The position numbers and the translations under genes were made by a program. Shown piece after piece: positions 1 to 6,514 of a stretch of DNA of 10,772 nt (the first letter of the stretch is position 1; each line of letters opens with the position of its first letter). The notes beneath the pieces are model-generated. The model was given only the letters and a program-made list of their open reading frames with translations, was not told the DNA's origin and searched no databases. The DNA comes from Desulfovibrio sp. (GTDB lineage Bacteria > Desulfobacterota > Desulfovibrionia > Desulfovibrionales > Desulfovibrionaceae), in NCBI GenBank assembly GCA_014804905.1, contig JAAUYX010000023.1, forward strand, positions 15,444-26,215. Direction: 5' to 3'.

Positions 1-251
1 CGGAGATTGGGCACGAGGGCGAAAAAATCCAGGCCGGGATGGCGGGCCAGCGCCTCCTTCGCCACCTCCGTGGCGTCCTTCATCTGGGGGATGGCCTTGG
101 GGCTGACAAAGGACGTGACCTGAATGTGCGTGATGCCCGCATCGGCAAGCCCGTCAATAAAACGCAGCTTTTCCTCCGCGGGAATGTAGTCGCACAGGTT
201 TTGAAAGCCGTCTCTGGGTCCCACTTCCACTATTTCAACTTTTCGGCCCAT
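1..251 (-). CDS. Hydroxymethylglutaryl-CoA lyase-like enzyme, N-terminal part (cut by window edge)
   Basis: Only the first 83 codons are present; the gene continues past the left edge. Read from ATG at 251, the protein starts MGRKVEIVEVGPRDGFQN, the first strand of the DRE-TIM metallolyase barrel. It carries the PRDG motif (R13 and D14 match the catalytic Arg and metal-binding Asp of HMG-CoA lyases) and a second hallmark, TSFVSPKAIPQMKDA, at residues 46-60. These two motifs place it in the HMG-CoA-lyase branch rather than the isopropylmalate or citramalate synthases. Family members cleave a 3-hydroxyacyl-CoA by retro-Claisen reaction in the cytoplasm. Residue 44, just before VTSFVSPK, is Gln where classical HMG-CoA lyases usually have Glu, so the substrate may not be HMG-CoA. 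A GGAG element 7 bases upstream supports this start. The gene lies 71 bases downstream of the CoA-transferase and is probably in the same operon. The family call is secure; the substrate is not. Confidence 0.88.
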   Translation of the reverse strand, partial: MGRKVEIVEVGPRDGFQNLCDYIPAEEKLRFIDGLADAGITHIQVTSFVSPKAIPQMKDATEVAKEALARHPGLDFFALVPNL

Positions 252-322
252 GGTGTGCTCCACGGTTTGCGAAATTCTATGAATGCCTGTCTGGACAGCG
301 CGCCAGCGAAACAGTGCGGGCG

Positions 323-1519
323 CTAGAGGACCTTTTCCTCCTGCAGGCGGTCGATATCCTCGTCGCTCAGGTCCGCAAGCTCTTTCAGCACCTCATGGTT
401 GTGCTGGCCGAGCAGGGGCGCCGGGGAGAAGGTGTCGATCTTGTGCTCGGTGAGCTTGATCTGGTTGCCGGTGATCTTGAATTTCCCGGCCACCGGGTGC
501 TCGATTTCCACAAACATTTCGCGGGCCCCGGCGATATGCGGGTCCTTGGCGACGCGGTCGATGGTGTTGATGGGCGCCGCGGGCACGCCGGCCGCCAGGA
601 GGATGTCGACCGTTTCGTCGATGGTCTTGTCCTTGAGCCAGTCCTCGATATAGGGCTTGAGCTTTTCGTGGTTGATGACGCGGAGATTGTTGTCCTTGAA
701 CAGCGGGTCGTCCAGGAGCTCCTTTTTGCCCATGACATCGCAGAGGATGGTAAAGAGTTTCTGGTTCCCGGCGCCGATGACGAGCATCCCGTCCTTGGCC
801 TGGAAGGAGTCATATGGATAAATGGCCTCGTAGCGGTTGCCGATGCGTTGCGGTATCTTCCCGGAAACCAGGTAGAGCGTATTGATGATTTCCAGCGAGG
901 AGACCATGCTGTCCACCAGGGACACGTCCACCTTTTCGCCCTTGCCGGTCTTGAGGCGGTTGATATAGGCCGCGAGAATGCCCACGCAGCAGCTGATGCC
1001 GCCCATGACATCGGAAATGGCCGTGCCCACGCGGGTGGGCTGGCCGCCCGGCCAGCCCGTGGTGCTCATCAGGCCGCTCATGGCCTGGCCGATGATGTCG
1101 TAGCCCGGCCGCTGGCTGTAGGGCCCGAAGTGGCCGAAACCGGAAACCGAGCCGTAAATGATGGCCGGATTGATCTTTTTCAGGTCCTCATAGCCCAGGC
1201 CGAGCTTTTCCATGACGCCGGGGCGGTAATTTTCCAGCACGATGTCGCTTTTCGCCACGAGCTTCCTGAAAATTTCCTTGCCTTTTTCGGACTTGAGATT
1301 GAGCGTGATGCCGCGCTTGTTGCGGTTGAGGTTCATGAAATAGGCGCTTTCGCCGTTGATGATGGGATAATTGATACGGGCGTCGTCACCCTTGCCGGGC
1401 ACCTCGATCTTTATCACGTCCGCGCCCATGTCGCCCAGCATCATGCCGCAGTAGGGGCCCGCGAGCACGCGGCTGAGGTCCAGGACGCGGATGCCGTCAA
1501 GAAGTCCTTTGCTGGCCAT
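323..1519 (-). CDS. CaiB/BaiF (class III) acyl-CoA transferase
   Basis: A complete 398-residue class III CoA-transferase, the normal length for the family. The N-terminus LLDGIRVLDLSRVLAGPYCG is the typical opening, followed by LGDMGADVIKIE. The segment GWPGGQPTRVGTAISD ends in D170, matching the catalytic Asp169 of formyl-CoA transferase that forms the aspartyl-CoA mixed anhydride. Members move CoA between carboxylic acids (oxalate, succinate, malate, citramalate, carnitine, glutarate/HMG) in the cytoplasm, usually as interlocked dimers. An AGGAG element just upstream supports ATG 1519. The next gene in the same direction is an HMG-CoA-lyase-like enzyme, so the likely role is activation of a free acid, perhaps with succinyl-CoA or acetyl-CoA as donor, before cleavage. 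The acceptor cannot be read from sequence; mammalian SUGCT (glutarate/HMG CoA-transferase) and bacterial malate and citramalate CoA-transferases are family precedents. Confidence 0.93.
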   Translation of the reverse strand: MASKGLLDGIRVLDLSRVLAGPYCGMMLGDMGADVIKIEVPGKGDDARINYPIINGESAYFMNLNRNKRGITLNLKSEKGKEIFRKLVAKSDIVLENYRPGVMEKLGLGYEDLKKINPAIIYGSVSGFGHFGPYSQRPGYDIIGQAMSGLMSTTGWPGGQPTRVGTAISDVMGGISCCVGILAAYINRLKTGKGEKVDVSLVDSMVSSLEIINTLYLVSGKIPQRIGNRYEAIYPYDSFQAKDGMLVIGAGNQKLFTILCDVMGKKELLDDPLFKDNNLRVINHEKLKPYIEDWLKDKTIDETVDILLAAGVPAAPINTIDRVAKDPHIAGAREMFVEIEHPVAGKFKITGNQIKLTEHKIDTFSPAPLLGQHNHEVLKELADLSDEDIDRLQEEKVL

Positions 1520-1539
1520 CTTCCATCTCCTCTGAAGGG

Positions 1540-1550
1540 TTCGTGAACAG
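1540..1550 (-). repeat. Shared 11-base word, copy 1 (upstream of CoA-transferase)
   Basis: The minus strand reads CTGTTCACGAA, identical to 6341-6351 on the plus strand. The core TTCACGAA has TTC/GAA dyad symmetry. This copy lies about 21 bases upstream of the transferase start codon, close to its ribosome binding site, so a bound protein could act as an operator roadblock. The regulatory role is inferred from the sharing only. Confidence 0.4.
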
Positions 1551-1758
1551 GTGATGCGCGATGCCGTTCCTGAAGCATCTGCCGCTCATTTGCCAAAGGC
1601 GCCCGGATGGTTTAACGTCTTTCGGGCTGTATGTTGTGTTGAATCGGTGTATGCCAAGGTCGGGAACCGGGGGAGGAAATCCGCGCCACCGGAGGCTCTG
1701 TGGCTCCAGCCCGGACGCCCCGGCCACCTGAAGATGTTTTACTTCTGCAACGCTACGC

Positions 1759-1787
1759 CTGAGTTTATTCTCTGTAAATAATATAAT
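1759..1787 (+). promoter_or_regulatory. Candidate sigma-70-type promoter for the LarA-family gene
   Basis: A perfect -10 box TATAAT (1782-1787) is preceded at 17 bases by CTGAGT, a poor -35 box (3 of 6). The element lies in the AT-rich island about 80 bases before the larA start. A good -10 with a weak -35 would fit an activator-dependent promoter. The inverted repeat TTATT-N7-AATAA (1765-1781) fills the spacer, so a protein bound there would overlap polymerase. Confidence 0.35.
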
Positions 1788-1867
1788 TTTTATAGCAGGT
1801 TTATTTGTCCTTCTTTATGCAGTACGCCCCGCGAGGGAAAATCCGGGGCAGGACAATGGAGGAAGAA

Positions 1868-3136
1868 ATGGGCACGGCCATGGAATTTGCGTACGGCACC
1901 GGCACCCTTCCGTTCACGCTGCCGGAGGGGATGCGGGCCCTGACCCTGCTGCCTCGGGACATGCCCGGCCTTGCGGACCCGGCGGCGGCCGTGGCCGAGG
2001 CGCTGGCAAAGCCCATCGGCAGCGCCTCCCTGCTTTCCCGGCTGCGCGAAAAAAAGCCGCGCAGCGTCACCGTGGTCGTCAATGACGAGACCAGGCCCAC
2101 GCCGTATGAGGCCATCTTTCCGCCGCTGCTCAGGGTGTTTGAGAAAGCTGGCATCAGGGATGAGCAGGTGGTGTTCGTGATTGCCACGGGCATCCACGAG
2201 CCCCAGTCCGACGAGCTGAACAGCCGCCTCTACGGGCCCGAAATGACCCGGCGCTTCCGTTTCATCAATCATGTGGCAACCGACGCGGCCTCCTGCGTGG
2301 ACCTTGGCAAGACCAGCAGCGGCTATGACTGCAAGATCAACAGGCTGGCCGTGGACTGTGATTTCCTCATCACCATCGGCGTGGTGATGCCGCATTATTT
2401 CGCGGGTTTTTCGGGCGGCCGCAAATCCATCCTGCCCGGTCTCGCCAGCCACGACACCGTACGCAGCAACCATGCGCGCATGGTCGAGCTTCTGGACGCG
2501 CTGCCGCCCATCCGGCAAAACCCCATCAGCCTCGAAATGATAGAAGTGGCGCAAAAGGTGGGCGTGGACTTTATCATCAACACCGTCACCAATGAACAGC
2601 GCCAAATCGTGTTCGTGGGCGCGGGCGACCTGGTGCAGGCCTGGTACGCCGCCGTGGATGTGTCGGCGAAAATGTATGAAATTCCTTTTGAAGAACAGGT
2701 GGATATCTGCATCGCGGCGGCGAGCGGCTATCCCAGGGATGTGAACGTGTACCAGGCCCAGAAGGCGCTGGACCATGCCGAGGCCATCACGCGGCCGGGC
2801 GGCACCATCATCTGGATAGGCGAATGCAGGGACGGCCTCGGGGAAAAGGTGTTTGAAAAGTGGCTGAATAAAAAATTGGCCCCCGAAGAACTCATGCGCC
2901 AATTCAAGGGGAATTTTGAACTGGGCGGCCACAAGGCCTATGCCATTGCAAAAGTGGCCTCAAGCCGCAAGGTGCGCCTCATTTCTTCCCTGTCCCGGCC
3001 GATGACCGAGCTGCTCTTTTGCTCCAAGGCGGAAAACGTGCAGGAGGCCTTTGACGAGGCCCTGAAAGTGTACGGACCGGGCGCCAGCGTCGCCATCCTG
3101 CCGCAGGGCTCCCTGACATTGCCGGTGAAAAAATAG
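1868..3136 (+). CDS. larA: LarA-family nickel-pincer-nucleotide 2-hydroxyacid racemase/epimerase
   Basis: A 422-residue protein (Lactobacillus plantarum LarA is 424). The start at 1868 is chosen because GGAGG lies 5 bases before it; an in-frame ATG at 1856 has a much poorer site. All LarA signature residues are visible: NDETRP (D73, R76, matching LarA D72/R75), ATGIH (H110, matching catalytic H108), PHYFAGFSGGRKSILPG with H176 and K186 (catalytic H174 and the lysine K184 that anchors the pincer cofactor), and SNH with H202 (nickel ligand H200). The histidine-to-lysine and lysine-to-histidine spacings equal those of LarA. YQAQKA in the second domain matches the Gln/Lys pair near 295-298. LarA enzymes invert a 2-hydroxyacid by moving hydride from the carbinol carbon to the pincer ring. 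The superfamily also contains malate, phenyllactate and hydroxyglutarate racemases, so lactate is not assured. The cofactor needs LarB, LarC and LarE, none of which is in the window. The gene stands alone, divergent from the CoA-transferase and convergent with the TRAP operon. Confidence 0.9.
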   Translation: MGTAMEFAYGTGTLPFTLPEGMRALTLLPRDMPGLADPAAAVAEALAKPIGSASLLSRLREKKPRSVTVVVNDETRPTPYEAIFPPLLRVFEKAGIRDEQVVFVIATGIHEPQSDELNSRLYGPEMTRRFRFINHVATDAASCVDLGKTSSGYDCKINRLAVDCDFLITIGVVMPHYFAGFSGGRKSILPGLASHDTVRSNHARMVELLDALPPIRQNPISLEMIEVAQKVGVDFIINTVTNEQRQIVFVGAGDLVQAWYAAVDVSAKMYEIPFEEQVDICIAAASGYPRDVNVYQAQKALDHAEAITRPGGTIIWIGECRDGLGEKVFEKWLNKKLAPEELMRQFKGNFELGGHKAYAIAKVASSRKVRLISSLSRPMTELLFCSKAENVQEAFDEALKVYGPGASVAILPQGSLTLPVKK

Positions 3137-3207
3137 GCTTCGAGCTTGCGGCCCGGCCGGGCAGGGGAATACCTGCTCGCCGCAGGGAGTTCCGACTTCG
3201 GAAATGC

Positions 3208-3236
3208 AAAGACCCGCTCCAGGTGAGCGGGTCTTT
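3208..3236. terminator. Bidirectional intrinsic terminator between larA and dctM
   Basis: A perfect 12-base stem: AAAGACCCGCTC (3208-3219), loop CAGGT, GAGCGGGTCTTT (3225-3236). On the plus strand the stem ends in a run of four T, and on the minus strand in three T. It lies 71 bases after the larA stop and 40 bases beyond the end of dctM, so it can stop transcription from both convergent units. A smaller dyad TTCCGA-CT-TCGGAA lies just before it at 3190-3203. Confidence 0.88.
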
Positions 3237-3276
3237 TGCATTGGTGGGGCCGGAGCAAAAAGGGAAGCAGTGGCCG

Positions 3277-4548
3277 CTAGTTCATCATGTCCGGCAGCAC
3301 GAGGATAATCTGCGGGAAAAAGACGAAGAGGCACATGAGCACCAGTGCCGCAATAATGTAGGGCACGCAATAGACCACGATCTCTTCCAGCTTGAGCTTG
3401 GCGAGGTTGCAGGCCACGAACAGGCACAGGCCCACGGGCGGGGTGATTTGCCCGATGGCGAGCGTGAACACGGTGAGCACGCCGAAGAAGATGGGGTCGA
3501 TGCCGAGGCTCTGCACCACGGGGAAGAAAATGGGCGTCATCAGCACCACGGCCACGGCATTGTCCAGGAAGGTCCCCACGATGAGCAGGCAGAAGCAGAT
3601 GAGGAAGAGCACCAGAGTGGGGTTCTGGGAAATGGAGCGGATGGCGATGGCGAGCGTCTGCGGGATGTGCCCGCTCGCAAGCACAAAGCTGAAGCAATGG
3701 GCCGTGGCGATGAGGAAGAGGATGATGGCCGAGCTTTTGGCGGTGGCGAGAAAGACGTTGTAGAGGTCCTTGACCGAGAGGGAGCGGTGAATCCAGAAGC
3801 CCACGATGATGCCGTAGACCACGGCCACCACCGCGCTTTCCGTGGGGGTGAAGATGCCGCCGTAAATGCCGCCGAGGATGATGAGCGGCATGAGGATGGC
3901 CCAGATGGCCTCCTTGGTGCATTTCCAGGTCTCGCCGGGGGCGGGCCTGTCGCCGCGCGGGCATTTCAGCTTCTTGGCGATGAAATGGTTGCAGACCATG
4001 TAGGCGGCTGCGGTGAGCAGGCCGGGGATGACGCCGCCGATGAAGAGCTTGGCGACGGAGGTGCCCGTGAGGACGCCATAGATGATCATGATGATGCTCG
4101 GCGGGATGAGCAGGCCGATCATCCCAGAGGCGGCCACGCAGGCGCCGGAAAAGGCCTTGGAATAGCCCTTTTCCGTCATGGGCTCCACCATGACGCCGCC
4201 GATGGCCGCCGTGGTGGCCGGGGCGGAGCCGGAAATGGCGCCGAAAAAGGTGCAGGCCGCCGTGGCCACATGGGCGAGGCCGCCGAGATAACGGCCGAAG
4301 CCGCAGTTGGCGAGGTTGACGAGGCGCTGGGAAACGCCGCCCCGCGCCATGATGTTGCCGGCCAGGATAAAGAAGGGAATCGCCATCAGGGAAAAGCCGT
4401 TGGCAAAGGAGTTCTGGATGAGCACGCCCACGGAATCCGTGGTGCAGAACATGATGGCGATCATGGAGGAAAAGCCGAGCGCAATGGAAATGGGCACGCT
4501 GAGGAGCAGCAGGATAAAGAATACGCCAAAAAGGACAAGGGCTAGCAT
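3277..4548 (-). CDS. dctM: TRAP transporter large permease subunit (DctM family)
   Basis: A 423-residue, very hydrophobic protein with the usual DctM length and about a dozen membrane helices across its whole length. Family hallmarks are IPFFILAGNIMARGG (about residues 58-72), NCGFGRYLGGLAHV, and SGSAPATTAAIGG in the first helical hairpin. DctM is the sodium-coupled elevator subunit in the inner membrane that moves the substrate handed over by DctP. The gene follows dctQ with only 12 bases between. Its ribosome binding site AAGGGG overlaps the dctQ stop codon (TAAGGGG), so translation of Q and M is probably coupled. The stop is followed by the shared bidirectional terminator. Confidence 0.95.
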   Translation of the reverse strand: MLALVLFGVFFILLLLSVPISIALGFSSMIAIMFCTTDSVGVLIQNSFANGFSLMAIPFFILAGNIMARGGVSQRLVNLANCGFGRYLGGLAHVATAACTFFGAISGSAPATTAAIGGVMVEPMTEKGYSKAFSGACVAASGMIGLLIPPSIIMIIYGVLTGTSVAKLFIGGVIPGLLTAAAYMVCNHFIAKKLKCPRGDRPAPGETWKCTKEAIWAILMPLIILGGIYGGIFTPTESAVVAVVYGIIVGFWIHRSLSVKDLYNVFLATAKSSAIILFLIATAHCFSFVLASGHIPQTLAIAIRSISQNPTLVLFLICFCLLIVGTFLDNAVAVVLMTPIFFPVVQSLGIDPIFFGVLTVFTLAIGQITPPVGLCLFVACNLAKLKLEEIVVYCVPYIIAALVLMCLFVFFPQIILVLPDMMN

Positions 4549-4560
4549 CTCCGAAACCCC

Positions 4561-5082
4561 TTATACTGCGGCGACGGCTTCGCCAGTTTCGCCGGTGACC
4601 AGGCAACGGATGTGCCCGATGAGATAGGCCAGCACATTGAGGGCCATGAAAACGCTCGCCAGCGGAATGGCAAGCTGCACAAAGCCCATGGGCAGCCACG
4701 TCATGGAAGCCGCTGTCTCGCCGAACTTGAAGACGAGGCGGCACACGTTGAAGCCGTCCACGATATACATGCCGAGGAACCACAGGCAGCAGGAGTCCGC
4801 GATGAGCAGCAGGAAGGCCCGCATACGCACGGACGGCACGCGGTCGACGAAATAGGTCACGGAAATATGGGTGTTTTCATAAAAGGCCACGCTGGCGCCG
4901 AGGAAGGTCGCCCAGTGGAAGAAGTAGCTCGCGAGCTCCTCCGACCAGGACAGGGCGTCGTCCAGCGCATACCGGCAAATGACCTGGAGAAAGATGAGGA
5001 TGACCATGCAGATGAAGCAGACGACCATCCCCACGCAGAGGACGCGGTTGATTCCAGTATTGAATTTTCGTAGCAGTTCCAT
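4561..5082 (-). CDS. dctQ: TRAP transporter small permease subunit (DctQ family)
   Basis: A 173-residue protein with four predicted membrane helices, the usual DctQ form. The signature SWSEELASYFFHWATFLGAS (about residues 45-64) is the conserved motif of the family, located after the first helix. DctQ forms the membrane complex with DctM and helps dock the binding protein. An AGAGGGA element 6 bases upstream supports ATG 5082. The short C-terminus past helix 4 (ETGEAVAAV) is unremarkable. It is second in the dctP-dctQ-dctM operon, separated from dctP by 129 bases that hold a strong hairpin. Confidence 0.92.
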   Translation of the reverse strand: MELLRKFNTGINRVLCVGMVVCFICMVILIFLQVICRYALDDALSWSEELASYFFHWATFLGASVAFYENTHISVTYFVDRVPSVRMRAFLLLIADSCCLWFLGMYIVDGFNVCRLVFKFGETAASMTWLPMGFVQLAIPLASVFMALNVLAYLIGHIRCLVTGETGEAVAAV

Positions 5083-5146
5083 TGGCTTCCCTCTGGTCCG
5101 GGACCGCTGAATCCTGGCCTTTGTCCTGTTTCCGCGCCCCGTGGAC

Positions 5147-5179
5147 CGCCCGGAGAGGTGCGGGACACCTTTCCGGGCG
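5147..5179 (-). promoter_or_regulatory. Strong intercistronic hairpin between dctP and dctQ
   Basis: Arms of 14 bases (5147-5160 and 5166-5179) pair with a single mismatch around a 5-base loop. In the minus-strand transcript the mismatch is A-C. The hairpin starts 32 bases after the dctP stop codon and has no T-run after it, so it is not a clean intrinsic terminator. It probably protects the dctP message from 3' exonuclease or partly attenuates read-through, giving more binding protein than permease. That role is inferred from position, as in other binding-protein transporter operons. Confidence 0.65.
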
Positions 5180-5211
5180 ATCCGTTGACAAGCGGGGCGT
5201 CGGCGCTTTGC

Positions 5212-6204
5212 TTACTTCTTGCGGGCAGCGTCGATCTTGTCGAAGATTTCGTTGCCGAACTGCTTCTTGGTGCTTTCGTACACGGGCTGCACGGCGTCCA
5301 TGAAGGGCTTCTTGTCCTTCACGTCGTTCACTTCCATGTACTTCTTCACTTCCTCAAGCTGGCTGGCCTCGTCCTGGGTGGCGAGCTTGCGGATTTCCAC
5401 GGCGATCTTCTGGGCTTCTTCCTTGAGAATCTTCTGCTGCTCGGGCGTCAGGGCGTCGAACTTCTCCTTGCTCATGAGCAGGGGTTCCACATAGTGCTGG
5501 TGGCCGGTGAGCGAGAGGTACTTCTGCACTTCGTACCACTTCTGCTTCATGAGGTGGGCGATGGGGTTCTCCTGGCCGTCCACGGTGCCGAGCTGAAGGG
5601 CGGAATAGATGTCGCCGAAGCTCATGGGCGTGGGGGAGGCGCCGAGGGCCTTGAAGGAATCCATGACCAGCTTGGATTCGGGGGTGCGCAGCTTGACGCC
5701 CTTCAGGTCGTCGGGCTGGTTGATGGGGCGCTTGTTGTTGGTGATGTGGCGGAAGCCGTTTTCCCAGTAGCCGAGCACTTCCAGGCCCTTCTTGCCCGCT
5801 TCCTGCGTGAGGATGGCGCCCACTTCGCCGTCCATGGCGTTGCCCACATGGTCGATGTCCTCAAAGATGAAGGGCAGGTTGAGCACGCCGAAAATCGGCA
5901 CGAAGGAGGAAATCACGGCGTCGGAGGTCAGCACCATGTCGGTCTGGCCGAGCTGCGCCTGGGAGACGAGCTGTTTCTGCTTGCCGAGCGTGTCGGAGGG
6001 GAAAATCTGGATGACGATCTCCCCGTTGGTGCGGTTTTTCACATTGTCCGCGAACATCTGCGAGGCAATCTGATAGTGGTGGTCAGGCGCGCCGGTATGG
6101 CCGAGCTTGAGCACCGTTTCGGCCTGGCTTGCGGCGGGAGCCAGCACAAAGCCGGAAAGGACGGCTCCCAGGGCCAGAGAACGGAAAAAGTTTTTGGAAA
6201 GCAT
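5212..6204 (-). CDS. dctP: TRAP transporter periplasmic solute-binding protein (DctP family)
   Basis: A 330-residue protein with a clear Sec signal peptide: basic start MLSKNFFR, a hydrophobic core, and a probable cleavage after A28 (AASQA/ET). The mature part begins VLKLGHTGAPDHHYQIA, typical of DctP. GVKLRTPESK carries R173, the position of the conserved arginine that grips the substrate carboxylate, and DGQENP at 209-214 is another family hallmark. WENGFRHITNNKRPI (about 147-161) is the usual lobe-crossing segment. The protein captures an organic anion in the periplasm and passes it to DctQM. An AGAGGGG element supports the start. It is the first gene of the operon and divergent from the LysR regulator. 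The substrate class is a carboxylate from the arginine; the exact compound is not readable. Confidence 0.95.
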   Translation of the reverse strand: MLSKNFFRSLALGAVLSGFVLAPAASQAETVLKLGHTGAPDHHYQIASQMFADNVKNRTNGEIVIQIFPSDTLGKQKQLVSQAQLGQTDMVLTSDAVISSFVPIFGVLNLPFIFEDIDHVGNAMDGEVGAILTQEAGKKGLEVLGYWENGFRHITNNKRPINQPDDLKGVKLRTPESKLVMDSFKALGASPTPMSFGDIYSALQLGTVDGQENPIAHLMKQKWYEVQKYLSLTGHQHYVEPLLMSKEKFDALTPEQQKILKEEAQKIAVEIRKLATQDEASQLEEVKKYMEVNDVKDKKPFMDAVQPVYESTKKQFGNEIFDKIDAARKK

Positions 6205-6340
6205 GGGTCCCCTCTCTTTTTACAAGGTGAACAACCAGATGCCATTAGCCGGGCACCAGCCAAAGTCACCAGTAACTGGCTCGCCGTTACAGGTGTATGA
6301 AATTAAATGCCACCCTACTGAAAAAAAATGCGCTCGGCAA

Positions 6341-6351
6341 CTGTTCACGAA
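6341..6351 (+). repeat. Shared 11-base word, copy 2 (between dctP and lysR)
   Basis: CTGTTCACGAA, identical to the minus strand at 1540-1550. It adjoins the first ATTTATATC repeat and follows an eight-A tract. It lies about 137 bases upstream of the dctP start. Partial matches (TGTTCAC or GTTCAC) occur nearby at 6227-6233 on the minus strand and 6447-6452. Confidence 0.4.
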
Positions 6352-6382
6352 ATTTATATCGTTTGCATAGCCCATTTATATC
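6352..6382 (+). repeat. Nine-base direct repeat ATTTATATC, two copies 22 bases apart
   Basis: Copies at 6352-6360 and 6374-6382, start to start 22 bases, close to two helical turns. Both therefore face the same side of the DNA. They lie in the AT-rich part of the dctP/lysR gap and could be paired half-sites for the regulator. Confidence 0.4.
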
Positions 6383-6514
6383 AAGATTGGACAGGCCGGG
6401 CCGTGAGGAATGGTGCGGCCGCGCGCGCCGCGCTCCGGAAAGCGCCGTTCACAAAACCAGTTTACCGGGCTCGCACGCAATGGTAGCATGGGCTGCAAAC
6501 GGGAACTGGCGGCC

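Larger units (their letters stand above)
1520..1867. promoter_or_regulatory. Divergent control region between the CoA-transferase and LarA-family genes
   Basis: 348 bases with no convincing gene. Short open frames on both strands overlap each other here and look non-coding. The half next to the transferase is GC-rich and contains a small palindrome, GTTC-GT-GAAC, at 1539-1548. The half next to larA changes abruptly to an AT-rich island at about 1735-1806, unlike anything else in the window except the dctP/lysR gap, and is the natural place for promoters in both directions. Inside it are a perfect TATAAT (1782-1787) and an inverted repeat TTATT-N7-AATAA (1765-1781). A weak hairpin, GGAGGC/GGCTCC, sits at 1691-1707. 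A LysR-type or other regulator probably binds here, but no site is proven. Confidence 0.6.
6205..6514. promoter_or_regulatory. Divergent control region between dctP and the LysR-type regulator
   Basis: 310 bases without a gene, in the classic divergent LysR/target arrangement. It holds several possible sites: overlapping dyads CCAGT-A-ACTGG (6269-6279) and GTAAC-N9-GTTAC (6272-6290), an eight-A tract (6321-6328), the shared word CTGTTCACGAA (6341-6351), and a direct repeat of ATTTATATC at 6352 and 6374. The stretch 6290-6385 is AT-rich against a GC-rich background and is where promoters would be expected. I find no promoter with both boxes convincing in either direction. The final 130 bases before lysR are GC-rich and can be read in frame with it, but have no matching start signal. 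Confidence 0.6.

Noticed and set aside
297..324. Dyad AGCGC...GCGCT at the end of the CoA-transferase gene
   Set aside because: Only five pairs with a long loop and no T-run; not enough for a terminator, and the lyase gene downstream is likely co-transcribed.
1658..1725. Stretch with GGGAA...AATCC and CCAGCCCGGAC that faintly recalls a cobalamin riboswitch
   Set aside because: The conserved GCxACTGT box and the AGxCxGGAxACC end are not matched, the spacing is wrong, and neither neighbouring gene is B12-related.
1497..1781. Two overlapping 76-codon open frames on opposite strands in the gap before larA
   Set aside because: No good ribosome binding sites, compositions unlike proteins, and they overlap each other and the transferase start; judged non-coding.
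3223..4545. Long plus-strand open frame opposite dctM, rich in His, Glu, Asp and Gly
   Set aside because: Antisense shadow of the GC-rich, strongly supported dctM gene. The same applies to long frames opposite the CoA-transferase (314-1546), larA (1790-2932), dctP (5158-6300) and msrAB (9429-10484).
6410..6514. In-frame N-terminal extension of the LysR regulator
   Set aside because: Adds an arginine-rich, non-conserved segment before the helix-turn-helix with no ribosome binding site; LysR proteins start close to that motif.
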